Assembly: GCA_012862575.1 (NCBI GenBank)
Contig: BLSF01000001.1
Coordinates: forward strand, 620,001 to 684,000
Length of the DNA: 64,000 bases
Direction of reading: 5' to 3'
Source of the DNA: Parietichytrium sp. I65-24A
Taxonomy: Eukaryota; Sar; Bigyra; Thraustochytrida; Thraustochytriidae
Of this stretch, positions 48,786 through 57,675 are shown piece by piece. Position 1 is the stretch's first letter. Each line of letters begins with the position of its first letter. Under the pieces are notes generated by a model. It ran no database searches. It saw nothing but the letters and a program-made list of their open reading frames with translations, and was not told the origin of the DNA. A program made the translations under genes and the position numbers.

Positions 48786-50888
48786 CTACACGTAAACAAT
48801 ACTTTTACAAAAAAATCGCGCTCCTTGGCTCAATGCATTGTCGTATACATGCCGAGTCAATGTGAAGCCGTCTTCCAGGAACTCTTGCATCTCCTGAGCA
48901 GCACTTGAATAGGCTTCCCGCTGCTGTTGTTCTTGGTCGGCTCGACGAGCCTTCGAATTGGTAAATTCAAGAGCCATGCTGCCATGGTCTTCAGTATTAT
49001 GTTCATTGAGATGTAAAACGGGCATTTTTGCGCTGTCAGTCATGCCTACATCTGCAGCATGGTTTTGATCTGCCACTCTTGAGTACAATGGCTTCGAAGC
49101 CAAGCTGTTTCCAATATTTCTTTCGAATATACTCTTTCTGTTGGTGCTTGGTCTTGTGGTTGTTGTTGGTCTGTGAGAAGCAGACGATTCGCGACGGGAA
49201 GTCTCACTCGGCCTTCTAGCAATGGACGTCTTGTCTGGGGTCCCCACTCTGGACCGAAGCTGACCTTCTAAATCTCTGGCGCGCAATTTCGCTTCTGTCG
49301 AGAGGCTTACACATTTTCGGTCATTTTTCTTGTTGGCAAGCACCGAATTGATCAAGTCTTCCTTGTACCTCTTCCAGCCAACAGAAACAGCGTATGCATT
49401 CTTCACAGTTCGTTCATCAGGAAACTTACTCACACGCAGCTGAATTGACTTGAGAGCCTCCGCACTGAGCTTGCCAAGCATATCGTGCTTGGAGATGCAA
49501 TAGTACTCGGTGAGGGTGTTTGCAACCACGGAGAAGGTGAAGTGGTCACTGGAGTGCTCTCTGCCGCATAGAAATCTGTAGTCGCAGACAGCCTCTGACG
49601 GACCCATGAGGCATAAGCTGAGCTGGTTGTACTTTTGTTTGCCCGGAGAGGATGGCGACTGTCCTGTGGTGCGATTCATCGCTACCCGCTTCCTCACTTC
49701 TACTTCTCCACGCTTGACAACGATGAAGAACCTCAGCGGATCGATGGGACTGCCTTCCTTCATAAGCATAGTGCCGACGCGAGCTTTTTGGAGCTGCACG
49801 GAGATGGCAATGTTGAAAATGTCCTTTTCGGTGAGCCCTTCGAAAGCGTGCACTTTCTGAAAGAACTTGATCTTTTGATCAAACAGGTCCTGGTGAGTGT
49901 CCCTCAAAATTCTCGTATAGTCTGTTTTGTGAATAATCAGCAGGGTACAAGGTTCCAGCGTTACGATCGACGCAGTGCGAATCGAGCCTATGCTGGTTCC
50001 CGTAAGTGCCAATTCCCCAAAGCTTGCTCCAGCATCTAAGCGTGCAACGGTGCGATCGATTTCCGCTTTGCCAGTTTTTCTTTGTACAGCAACGCTACCC
50101 TCCAAGATAATAAAGAACTCTTCCCCTGTGTCACCTTGGCGGAAAATGTACTCGTGCGAGTTTTCGATTTTGCGCACCTTCATCGTTCTACAAAGCTCGA
50201 AATGTTGCGCTTCCGAAACTTCCACGCGTTCCGAGCTCGGAGCTTCTTGCCTAGTGGCCCCAGCGGATGGCTCCGTGAGAGTTGACTTTGTGCGGCTGAA
50301 GAAGGCAAGGTGCGCTGTTGATCTCATCAAGTATTGCAAGTCGGAGCGCGATCTGGCAGATGGATGCATCGAGAGGACCTGAATGAACCGCGTATAGTTC
50401 TTAATCCCGACTCGCGAGTCAGCTTGGTCGCGTTTGTCAGTAATCAGAGACAGGGAGATGGCGGCTCGCGCTATTTGCCGGACCATGTCCCAGTGTCTCT
50501 TGATTCTCATCTTCTTTGCGCTTTCGCTCTCCTGGTTTAAGCGCTGAATTGCGCTGGCTATTTTGACTGCTGATCGAACCTTACTCCACATGGTCTCCGA
50601 CTTGACGCTCAAATACTGGTGTGTCGGCTTTGAAGGCGCTGCGCCATTCTCGACAACTGCTTTGGAGCTCTTTTTGGGGACAAAGGCTTGAAAGTTCCTC
50701 CGCTTTTTGGAGGTCGAATTGGATGTGTTTAGTCCGCTCTGTTGTCTAAAGAGCTCCTTCTTGCTCCCACTTTTCTGCCTGGCAAGCAGATTTGTTCGCG
50801 ACCCAGTTGCATCCTCGATAGCAAGTCGAAAATTCGACCCACCAAGCCCGAGCTTGGATATCTTGCTCTTTGGCGGACCGGGGTTCAT
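48786..50888 (-). CDS. Cyclic-nucleotide-binding protein, CNBD2-like
   Basis: 700 residues from an ATG. A basic N-terminus is followed by a helical stretch (about 105-150, with RHWDMVRQIARAAISL) as in CNBD2. The first cyclic-nucleotide-binding domain is at about 230-345 (YIFRQGDTGEEFFIILEGSV), with the phosphate-binding cassette FGELAL at about 288 and the arginine-bearing SIRTASI. A second, degenerate domain follows at about 350-500, without a recognisable cassette. The tail is Ser/Thr/Arg-rich and low complexity. There are no channel helices and no kinase domain. CNBD2 in mammals is a cAMP-binding sperm protein; an axonemal role here is inference supported by neighbours. Alternative: a PKA-regulatory-like orphan. 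Confidence 0.72.
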   Translation of the reverse strand: MNPGPPKSKISKLGLGGSNFRLAIEDATGSRTNLLARQKSGSKKELFRQQSGLNTSNSTSKKRRNFQAFVPKKSSKAVVENGAAPSKPTHQYLSVKSETMWSKVRSAVKIASAIQRLNQESESAKKMRIKRHWDMVRQIARAAISLSLITDKRDQADSRVGIKNYTRFIQVLSMHPSARSRSDLQYLMRSTAHLAFFSRTKSTLTEPSAGATRQEAPSSERVEVSEAQHFELCRTMKVRKIENSHEYIFRQGDTGEEFFIILEGSVAVQRKTGKAEIDRTVARLDAGASFGELALTGTSIGSIRTASIVTLEPCTLLIIHKTDYTRILRDTHQDLFDQKIKFFQKVHAFEGLTEKDIFNIAISVQLQKARVGTMLMKEGSPIDPLRFFIVVKRGEVEVRKRVAMNRTTGQSPSSPGKQKYNQLSLCLMGPSEAVCDYRFLCGREHSSDHFTFSVVANTLTEYYCISKHDMLGKLSAEALKSIQLRVSKFPDERTVKNAYAVSVGWKRYKEDLINSVLANKKNDRKCVSLSTEAKLRARDLEGQLRSRVGTPDKTSIARRPSETSRRESSASHRPTTTTRPSTNRKSIFERNIGNSLASKPLYSRVADQNHAADVGMTDSAKMPVLHLNEHNTEDHGSMALEFTNSKARRADQEQQQREAYSSAAQEMQEFLEDGFTLTRHVYDNALSQGARFFCKSIVYV

Positions 50889-52023
50889 TGTTGTTTCACC
50901 AGTCGTTTCTCCTGATCTTTACTCAGGCACCGCAACCGCGCCGCGCGGCACTTCAAGCGAGCTTGCGCACAACGCAAGCCCAAGATGCTCTTTCAGAGCA
51001 GCCCTAATTCAGAGCGCTCTCGACGCTCACGATCACACAAGAAATCCGGTGTTTTCGCGTCCACTGCAACCGAAAAACGCGCGCACAGCACTCCGCACCC
51101 CGGACAGACAGACGCGCCCCTTTCGTTCTATCGCAGTTTCGCACTTTTCCTGGCGGCCTTTGCTTGAGAGTGATACCTTTGGGACAACGCTCGCCGCGTG
51201 AGCTTGGCAGGGATCTCGTGCGTGCTGCGGTGTTGCGCTTCCACTTCAACCCATTCACGGCCAATTCAAACTCAATGTAGTCTGCGTGTGCAAGTCTCGG
51301 AGCACGGGCGAGCACTGGTAGTGTGGGCTGCGTGAGCATCATGATTGGGGAGATTGGTGCCAAGTGAAAGAAGATATGCGAGGGTACTGTACGCAAATGT
51401 TTGTTACCAAGTTCTAGAGACTGTCCCGGTCTTGCATTGAAATTCGAGTAATTGGAGCGCAGAGGAAAGAAAGCAAAAGTTGGGATTTTAGTTGTTCTAC
51501 TAATTTAGAAAGCTGCTCAATCAGAATTCAGAATTGGAAATTCAGATTCAGAATCCTGCTAATCTGTGAGTCGAAACGTGTCTGAACGACCGTCCTTCTT
51601 CTCAGTCAAAACACTTTATGCACGTCTTCCGAGCTTGCGTGCCGCACATCACCCACCACTCATGCTGCTGCGGCGATTGCCGCGTCTTTCTCACGCGCTT
51701 CGAGCGACGTACCCTTCGCATGAGCGTCGCACATCTCATTATCGCATTCGCAGTTAACATAACACTACGACTCATCACTCCTATCTACTAACAATAGTAG
51801 TAGTTTTTCCTCACCTGAACGGATCATTTTTGCGGAACGCAAAGATAGAGAGTTCATGAGCATTCTTTTGGTGTTCAGGTTAAAGGACCCCGTGACGGGG
51901 CGCGAGTGTACCAGACTCGGCGCAGAAGAAGAGAGATTGAGTTGTGAGTGTGAGAGTGTGAGAGTGGATATTCTTGTTGACTTTTGGTAGGTCCGCGCGC
52001 ACGTCCGCGCTGGGTCAGGTAAT
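50889..52023. other. Divergent promoter region between the CNBD2-like gene and RGP1
   Basis: About 1.1 kb with no supportable gene. An 8-mer tandem repeat lies at 51942-51967, just before RGP1. The sequence near 51520-51560 contains small AATTCAGA duplications. Confidence 0.6.
51942..51967 (+). repeat. 8-bp tandem repeat upstream of start at 52024
   Basis: Two full copies of GTGTGAGA with partial copies on each side, 57 bp before the ATG of RGP1. Confidence 0.85.
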
Positions 52024-53865
52024 ATGGCGGGGGACGTGGGACTGGATGTGGTGCTATCGCAGAGCTGCTTCTTCGCAGGGGACACGGTGCGGTGCCGGGT
52101 GTACCTGTACTCGTCGAAAGAGGCAGTCATGTTGGAGTGGGCCACGGTTCAACTGCACGGGCACGTGGCTTTTGACCCTTATTTGGTGTCCCCAAGCGAC
52201 GCTGCGGACTTGGCAGAGGAGGCAGAGACAGGGTTTGACCTCCAAGACCGAGAGAAACGGCTACAGTTTGCGCATGAGTCCGGAGTGGTGCACAGAGCCG
52301 AGGATTGCATGGAGGTGATTCGCAAAACGCGGGAGATGACTCAGGTCGGGAAGGTTGGAGTCCGAGAGCGAACGAGGAGCTCGAGTTTCAGCGAAGTTAA
52401 TCTTGCGAGCCTTGACGCATATGACGATTCCCAGGAGTTTCTGGCGGAGATCAGCTCGTTTCAGAGCCAAAGTATGCCAGATGTGACTCTGCTTGCAGGG
52501 AAATTCGGCAACTGCTTGTTCACGAGCCCACCGGAGGTCCTCGCTTGTGCTTACAACTGCAAGCCACGCTCTGAAGTAGCATTTGCTTACGAGGCTCGCT
52601 TGCCAGACTCTATTCCACCTTCGTACAAAGGGCTGGCTGCTCGGTATTTCTATGTCTTGACTGTCGGTTGCAAGCTAGACTTTAGAGAGAAGGCTTACGT
52701 TCTCCACGTTCCTATTCGAGTTTGCTCCACGATGGGGGAGCTCTCTGCGCCTAGTCCGAGGACAGAGCTCGGCCAATCTTTTAGTGATGATGGGAACGGG
52801 GAAGTCTCGGATCGGATACGCAGCAGAGATCGCATCCGCTCATTCTCCTCCTTTGTGCTGGAGGAGCATGACTACAATGTGAGAAGCTGGGTGCTCGGCG
52901 TGACCAGCTTCAGAAGGAGCCGCTCCATGAAAGGCGTCCAGTCAGAGAGGTTTTCACCGCCCTCAACAGCCCTCCCGGTATCGGTGAACCCCAAAAAAAA
53001 CACGTTTAGTGTAGTAGATTTTGATAGCACAGGCTACTTAGAGAAGGACAGGCTGGAAGAGCTCGCGAGCCAGGGAAGAGCAAAGCGCAAAGATGAAAAC
53101 GCAGAGCTCGGAAACGGGCTCTTTCGAACACTTTCCGAGTCAAGCATCTCGGGAATTCCAACTGCCCCAAGGACGATTGGAGAGCAAATTTTTAGAATCG
53201 GCAGCGAATCCAGACACATGGCCAACCTACACATGTTCAAAGACACTGTGTGCCCAGGAGAGCAGCTCTTGCTTTACTTTGACTTTGCCGAAGCGGTTGT
53301 ACCGTGCTATCAGGTTACTGTGGCACTCGAAATCGAGGAGAGGAGTAAGTGCCCTGCTCCTTTGCAGGCTGCGTTCCAGCCTTTAATGTCTTTCGCGTCT
53401 GGAGCCCGTAAGAGCCCTACTAATTTGGGAAGGGAGATGGAGGATCCTCATTCTTTTGGGGTTGGGCCCTGGACACGGACACTTCAGACGCGGACGGTGC
53501 AGGTCGCTTCCAATCTCAACAGGTCTATGATTCTATCCATCCCTTCGGACAGTACACCGGATTTTGAGACGGACCTCATCAGCGTAAAGTCATTTTTACG
53601 GTTCGAATTCGTTACTGCAAGCCGAGCCAGCGATGCTTCGACGAATGGTTGGGACAAACCTGCACCGGAGCCCCCGACGCCGCGACGCCGGAAAATAGAA
53701 TTTCCGTTGACAAACAAGGGCACTCAAACTTCGCCTTGGCGAATTCCGTTGCGTGTTCTTCCTCCACCTGGGTACTACAATGACCCAGTAGGTGAAGAGG
53801 ATGGTATTTTGTTGCTGAGCAGCAGCACACAATCTAGTATGCTACATGTCCGCACTTGGTTATGA
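52024..53865 (+). CDS. RGP1: RGP1 homologue, subunit of the RIC1-RGP1 Rab6/Ypt6 GEF
   Basis: 613 residues from an ATG. Arrestin-like fold in two halves. The N-terminal half has FFAGDTVRCRVYLY, LEWATVQLHGH and, after an insert, LFTSPPEVLACAY, YKGLAARYFYVLTVGCKL and LHVPIRVC; the same phrases line up with human RGP1 (FLAGEALEC, LAWASAQIHC, KYVYKLTIGC, LRVPLRV). The C-terminal half has CPGEQLLLYFDF, LRFEFVTAS and WRIPLRVLPPP. The protein is longer than human RGP1 (391 aa) because of inserts at about 55-150 and 240-390, both Ser/Arg-rich and probably disordered. With RIC1 it activates Rab6 at the Golgi for retrograde endosome-to-Golgi traffic. Confidence 0.88.
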   Translation: MAGDVGLDVVLSQSCFFAGDTVRCRVYLYSSKEAVMLEWATVQLHGHVAFDPYLVSPSDAADLAEEAETGFDLQDREKRLQFAHESGVVHRAEDCMEVIRKTREMTQVGKVGVRERTRSSSFSEVNLASLDAYDDSQEFLAEISSFQSQSMPDVTLLAGKFGNCLFTSPPEVLACAYNCKPRSEVAFAYEARLPDSIPPSYKGLAARYFYVLTVGCKLDFREKAYVLHVPIRVCSTMGELSAPSPRTELGQSFSDDGNGEVSDRIRSRDRIRSFSSFVLEEHDYNVRSWVLGVTSFRRSRSMKGVQSERFSPPSTALPVSVNPKKNTFSVVDFDSTGYLEKDRLEELASQGRAKRKDENAELGNGLFRTLSESSISGIPTAPRTIGEQIFRIGSESRHMANLHMFKDTVCPGEQLLLYFDFAEAVVPCYQVTVALEIEERSKCPAPLQAAFQPLMSFASGARKSPTNLGREMEDPHSFGVGPWTRTLQTRTVQVASNLNRSMILSIPSDSTPDFETDLISVKSFLRFEFVTASRASDASTNGWDKPAPEPPTPRRRKIEFPLTNKGTQTSPWRIPLRVLPPPGYYNDPVGEEDGILLLSSSTQSSMLHVRTWL

Positions 53866-54340
53866 GTGACGCTATCAGATTCTGAATGAATGAAAGAAAG
53901 AAGTCTCGTCTCCAGTGTGAAAGATATATCATGGGCAAAAGAGCGGACATACTTTCATTCAAGTTGATTCGTTTTCGATTAAAATACGTTAGGTTGACAA
54001 AAACAAAGACAGAAAAGTATTGACAAGTCGCGATGTTACCAGTACCATGATGCTGCAGTCGAAAGATCCTGTGTTGCTCAAGCTGCTGGAAAAGCCCTTC
54101 CATGAATTTGTTTAGAAGGTTGGCAAGTGAGTTGTTAGGTTGCAGACAGCTGTTGACCTGTGCTCGAAGATGAGAAAAAAAATCTTAGAAACTCAATACA
54201 TACTTCCAAATTGCGCCAGAATAAAAAACTGTAAAATTTAGCCGTCTTGCGGAAGGTGCATCTCTGCACGCCATTTCATCTACACCTGTCACTTCGCTCT
54301 TTTGCGATAAAAAAAGAAAAACGAACGGATAGGCGCTATG

Positions 54341-55441
54341 CTACAATTTCGCGCTCGGGAAGGACCTGATCTTACCTCTCCTCTCTTGAATCATTTCCAA
54401 CCTCTTAAAACTTGGATTCATCTTCTCATCTGGTCCCAGACGCTCCATGAAAGCTTTTACGACCTCGTCGTTCAGCATACCAGTGAAAAGCCACTGCTCG
54501 TCCTCGCGGAGTCTGTCCAACATGACACTGTTGCAGTAAGCAACCAGGGTTTCCAGATCCAGAAACTGTTCCAATTCGATGAGGGCAGCTCCGGTCATGA
54601 TTAACGGATCTCGCCTCCTCCTTCCGACACGGTAAAACTCATTCTTCTGCCACTCGTTCACATAAACATCCTCCAACACGCTGGTCAAGCATTGCTCAAA
54701 AGCTTGTTCCAGAGGTACCCATTGGAGTTGATACACCTCGGGACTCATAGCTTCCTTTTCTTGCTTGGAGTACTTGAAGTAAGGGCAGTCGGGGAGCTTT
54801 AGAAAGGCCTGAAAGTTCTCGCGCCTTTGCTTCAGTGCGAGGTTGATCTCATCGATGTCCAGGTTGTTGAGCCAAGGATTTTCTTCGGCAATCGCCACAA
54901 AATTGTACATCAAATTGGATCGGGACCTGATCGGCCTCGTCTGCTTGACTGAGAATGGCCGAAGGAAGATGCTTTCCGAAGGGACCTGAGTCTCAGCGGG
55001 CCTCAGGAATTCCTCTGCCAGCTCGCGTTTCGCAGCCTCTTCTACCGTCTCATCAGAGTCCACATTCCCCCCAGCAAGCTTAAATTCTCCAGGATATCGC
55101 ATCGTCACGAGCTTCTCTGGCGTACTTCGCATCCAGTTGATGACTTCAGACTGCCCAAGAAGAACCTCCCACGGGGACTCAAAGAAGAACCCGCTTCCGC
55201 TGAGATACTGTCTCAAGAACGGGTGCTCCAGGGACTCTTGACCAAATTTCTTCACAAACGACTCCTTAAAGCACGCCTTCTTTGCCTTCGCCTGGCCCCC
55301 AGCGTCCCGTCTTCTCCGAATGCACATCACTGTCGCGCTATCTCGAACTGTAAGCTCCCCGCGGACCTCAAAAGGGTCGGGCTTTTTCCCTCCGAACCCA
55401 GCCAACCCGCCGCCTTCTGCTTGCGCTCCAGCCTGCGCCAT
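54341..55441 (-). CDS. NUDIX hydrolase-domain protein
   Basis: 366 residues from the ATG at 55441; the longer frame begins with a GTG. The NUDIX box lies at about residues 123-144 with GNVDSDETVEEAAKRELAEE, matching G-x5-E-x7-REU-x-EE; the usual glycine after the EE pair is replaced by leucine. Flanking regions are long for the family, and residues about 250-366 are mostly helical and unassigned. The substrate (a nucleoside-diphosphate-linked compound in general) cannot be predicted. A strong splice donor (AG/GTAAGA, intron from 54375) and acceptor (polypyrimidine tract then CACAG, exon from 54157) would replace the last 11 residues by QQLSAT with a stop at 54135; the unspliced stop is given here. 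Confidence 0.75.
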   Translation of the reverse strand: MAQAGAQAEGGGLAGFGGKKPDPFEVRGELTVRDSATVMCIRRRRDAGGQAKAKKACFKESFVKKFGQESLEHPFLRQYLSGSGFFFESPWEVLLGQSEVINWMRSTPEKLVTMRYPGEFKLAGGNVDSDETVEEAAKRELAEEFLRPAETQVPSESIFLRPFSVKQTRPIRSRSNLMYNFVAIAEENPWLNNLDIDEINLALKQRRENFQAFLKLPDCPYFKYSKQEKEAMSPEVYQLQWVPLEQAFEQCLTSVLEDVYVNEWQKNEFYRVGRRRRDPLIMTGAALIELEQFLDLETLVAYCNSVMLDRLREDEQWLFTGMLNDEVVKAFMERLGPDEKMNPSFKRLEMIQERRGKIRSFPSAKL

Positions 55442-55460
55442 ATTCCCCTCCTTTTCCACC

Positions 55461-55487
55461 TTCCACGAATTCCACGAATTCCACGAG
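55461..55487 (-). repeat. 9-bp tandem repeat upstream of start at 55441
   Basis: Three copies of TTCCACGAA on the + strand, starting 20 bp upstream of the NUDIX ATG. Confidence 0.9.
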
Positions 55488-55532
55488 CACCGTAGAAGGG
55501 CGAGCCAAGTGTGTCACGTTCACGCCGTTGGA

Positions 55533-55597
55533 GCACTTTGCCGCACTTTGCACTTTGCACTTTGTCAAAGTTCCAAAGTTCCAAAGTGCCAAAGTTC
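55533..55597 (-). repeat. Compound 7/8-bp tandem repeat with inverted arms
   Basis: Three contiguous GCACTTT units (55543-55563) are followed by 8-mers TTCCAAAG, TTCCAAAG, TGCCAAAG (55571-55594). The first block (CACTTTG) and the second (CAAAGTT/CAAAGTG) are partly complementary, so an imperfect hairpin is possible. Confidence 0.85.
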
Positions 55598-56327
55598 TAG
55601 TACTGCACGCTTCACATGCACTCTTTCAAAGCTCAGTCATGCTCAGTCCGCCTGTCTCACATGTGCAGAATGTGCAGTGTCTCATGTGTCTCATGTCTCT
55701 CCCATGTTCAACTCTAGTTCAACTAGTTCAACTCAATCTATCTATCAATCAGTGAAAACGCGGAGCACTGAGCTGATAATTGATCAATACGAAGCCTTCA
55801 TATTCGAATATTGGGGTATTTGCCAATATTTAAAACCTTCACTCTTGAAATCTCTTGAACTGTATTGAAGTGGACTGAAAGCCAAGACCCATCGAATACC
55901 AGGAAATTGTAGCGCTCAGCTAGAGGATACCATAGGCTTGCAGATGAGGGTGGCAGTGACGATGAGGACTTGGAGGATCACCAGGTCCACTCTGAGCATA
56001 CTCGTCCGCGCGCACCGAGGGGAAGTTTAAGGATTCGGTAGGAAACTAGCTATATAATTTCAGGGGACATACGTGCGTCTAGTATCATTGGTGCTGAGAC
56101 AAGTTGGTGGGGACCTTGTGGGATCAAGAGATTAGATCACTTGGAGAGTGAAGGCGTGATCTGCCTCTGCTGTTGGGGCTGTTTTGCTACGTGGAGAACA
56201 CGATAGTTTGCTGCGTCGGAGAATCGAGGAAGGACTCGCAAAGTCTCGGGTGAAAGGGGGCAGAGTAAGATTAGAGCATTTACGCGTCGCCGGACACAGT
56301 CGGCGGCGGAAGGTGCGCGCCGCCAGG

Positions 56328-57107
56328 ATGAGCGCGGGCAGGACTGCAGTATTTTACTATGTTCCCGAGGACGGGGACGAAGAGGAGCATCCAAACTTCT
56401 TCACAATTGGGAGGCCAGCCAATAAGATTCGACTCGGGGATGTGAAGAAGACGTTCCCGCTGCCGGGAGCATATCACTTCAGGTTCAAGAAGGCCTTTAA
56501 GAACACCTATGTTTGGCTCGACGCAACGGACGACTACGAGGTAGTCCCAAAGTTTGACAGCCAGATTTTGTGTAAAGTCGCTCGTCTAAGAAGCGTCTCG
56601 GCTGGGGCCGGCGCTGCATCTACAGGCGTCCCAGCTCAAAGCTCGGCCAGTTCTGCAGCAAGTGCAAGGCCGCCACTTCACACGACACAAGGTTCAGGTC
56701 AGCGGCCCAACGTGCTTCAGAAAACGAGTAGTGGCGACCTCCTTGGACTTGGATCTCCGCCAAACGCAGTTGCCTCCAATTCCGGCGCCTCCGCAATGGG
56801 TTCTGCACAGAAGCCCCCGTCAGCGTCCGAGTTTCATAATTTCAGTTCCGGTGGATTGGGGTCGAGTTTCTCCTCAACGCAGAGCAATGGCTCGGACAGC
56901 AAGATGATGGACCTTGACTGGTCCTCAATCCCTTCGCCCTCGCCAAGCCCACCGCCGCCGTCCATGAATGCGATGCGCAACGGCGGAATGTCGTCAGCAG
57001 CGCAAGGCAGAGCCACGTCACCTTCGAAACGGGCTTCCCCCCCTGCCAAGCAGACGGTGCAAATCCCTACCGATCTTTCCAGCGCTGCCAAAGATTTCAG
57101 ACTGTGA
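56328..57107 (+). CDS. DIX-domain protein
   Basis: 259 residues from the ATG at 56328; the longer frame needs a TTG at 56184. Residues about 4-87 match the DIX fold of Dishevelled/Axin and plant SOSEKI: TAVFYYVPED first strand, IRLGDVKKTFPLPGAYHFRFKKAF (a TL-x-DFK-like helix then a Y-x-F-x-FK strand), VWLDATDDYEVVPKFDSQI and KVARL last strand. The rest is Ser/Pro/Ala/Gln-rich and probably disordered. DIX domains polymerise head to tail and concentrate signalling or polarity complexes at membranes. No PDZ, DEP, RGS or coiled coil is present, so it is not a Dishevelled or Axin orthologue. Function here is unknown. Confidence 0.78.
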   Translation: MSAGRTAVFYYVPEDGDEEEHPNFFTIGRPANKIRLGDVKKTFPLPGAYHFRFKKAFKNTYVWLDATDDYEVVPKFDSQILCKVARLRSVSAGAGAASTGVPAQSSASSAASARPPLHTTQGSGQRPNVLQKTSSGDLLGLGSPPNAVASNSGASAMGSAQKPPSASEFHNFSSGGLGSSFSSTQSNGSDSKMMDLDWSSIPSPSPSPPPPSMNAMRNGGMSSAAQGRATSPSKRASPPAKQTVQIPTDLSSAAKDFRL

Positions 57108-57336
57108 GAAAAGAGACCTGTGAACACTTCTTGTCGTTGCGTACAAAATTGCGTGCATGCTTTCATTACAAAATATCACCTATTACATAATTTTGGTTAG
57201 TTCTATCGCAAGGGTTTGTATCTATGTTCTATGTTCATTCAAAAAAAGCCGCGAGCATGCTTTGGCCCACTTCGTCTGCCAATCAGCGTTGCTTGCGCGC
57301 AAAGGAGCTGCCGAAGCACTCGGTGTCGAGAGCAGC

Positions 57337-57675
57337 TCAGATGCGGCCCATAGCATTAAAAAGATATGGAGTAGTACGTCGCTTTGCAGCTTTGACTCGG
57401 CGGTCTTTCGCGTTCGGAGGCTTGTAATCCTTTTCAAACTCTTCTTCGCCAAGGCTCTCGAAGCAGAAACTAAGTTGCCGTTCGCAGCGAAAGACCACGG
57501 GTTGTTGCTCCTCCTGACTAGGTTGGATCGGGTCCAACTTCTTCATTGCCACCTCTTGAGGAGCCTCCGGCTCGGAACATTTGCGGGCCTTTTCACATTT
57601 CTTTGCAGGCTTGAATGGCCAGATGCGGGCAGCGCTTGGCGCTGATCGTTCTAAATACGGGGATGCAGCGGCCAT
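57337..57675 (-). CDS. Small unknown protein
   Basis: 112 residues from an ATG in good context (ACAAAATGGCC); the longer frame begins with a TTG at 57714. The composition looks coding: balanced charged residues, a basic N-terminal third, VVFRCERQLSFCFESL in the middle, an acidic EEEFEKDY and a basic C-terminus ending in TTPYLFNAMGRI. No domain is recognised. It is convergent with the DIX gene, 229 bp away. It might be one exon of a longer gene extending into the gene-poor stretch to the right. Confidence 0.5.
   Translation of the reverse strand: MAAASPYLERSAPSAARIWPFKPAKKCEKARKCSEPEAPQEVAMKKLDPIQPSQEEQQPVVFRCERQLSFCFESLGEEEFEKDYKPPNAKDRRVKAAKRRTTPYLFNAMGRI

Larger units (their letters stand above)
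55442..56327. other. Divergent promoter region between the NUDIX and DIX genes
   Basis: About 0.9 kb, repeat-rich near the NUDIX start (listed separately). ORFs crossing this region encode repeat-derived peptides and are not supported as genes. Confidence 0.6.

Noticed and set aside
53834-54103. 89-residue minus-strand ORF between RGP1 and the NUDIX gene
   Set aside because: It overlaps the RGP1 3' end, has no domain, cannot be spliced in frame from the NUDIX donor, and more likely is 3' UTR.
56184-56327. 48-codon basic extension of the DIX protein
   Set aside because: It requires a TTG start; the ATG at 56328 begins immediately before the DIX fold.
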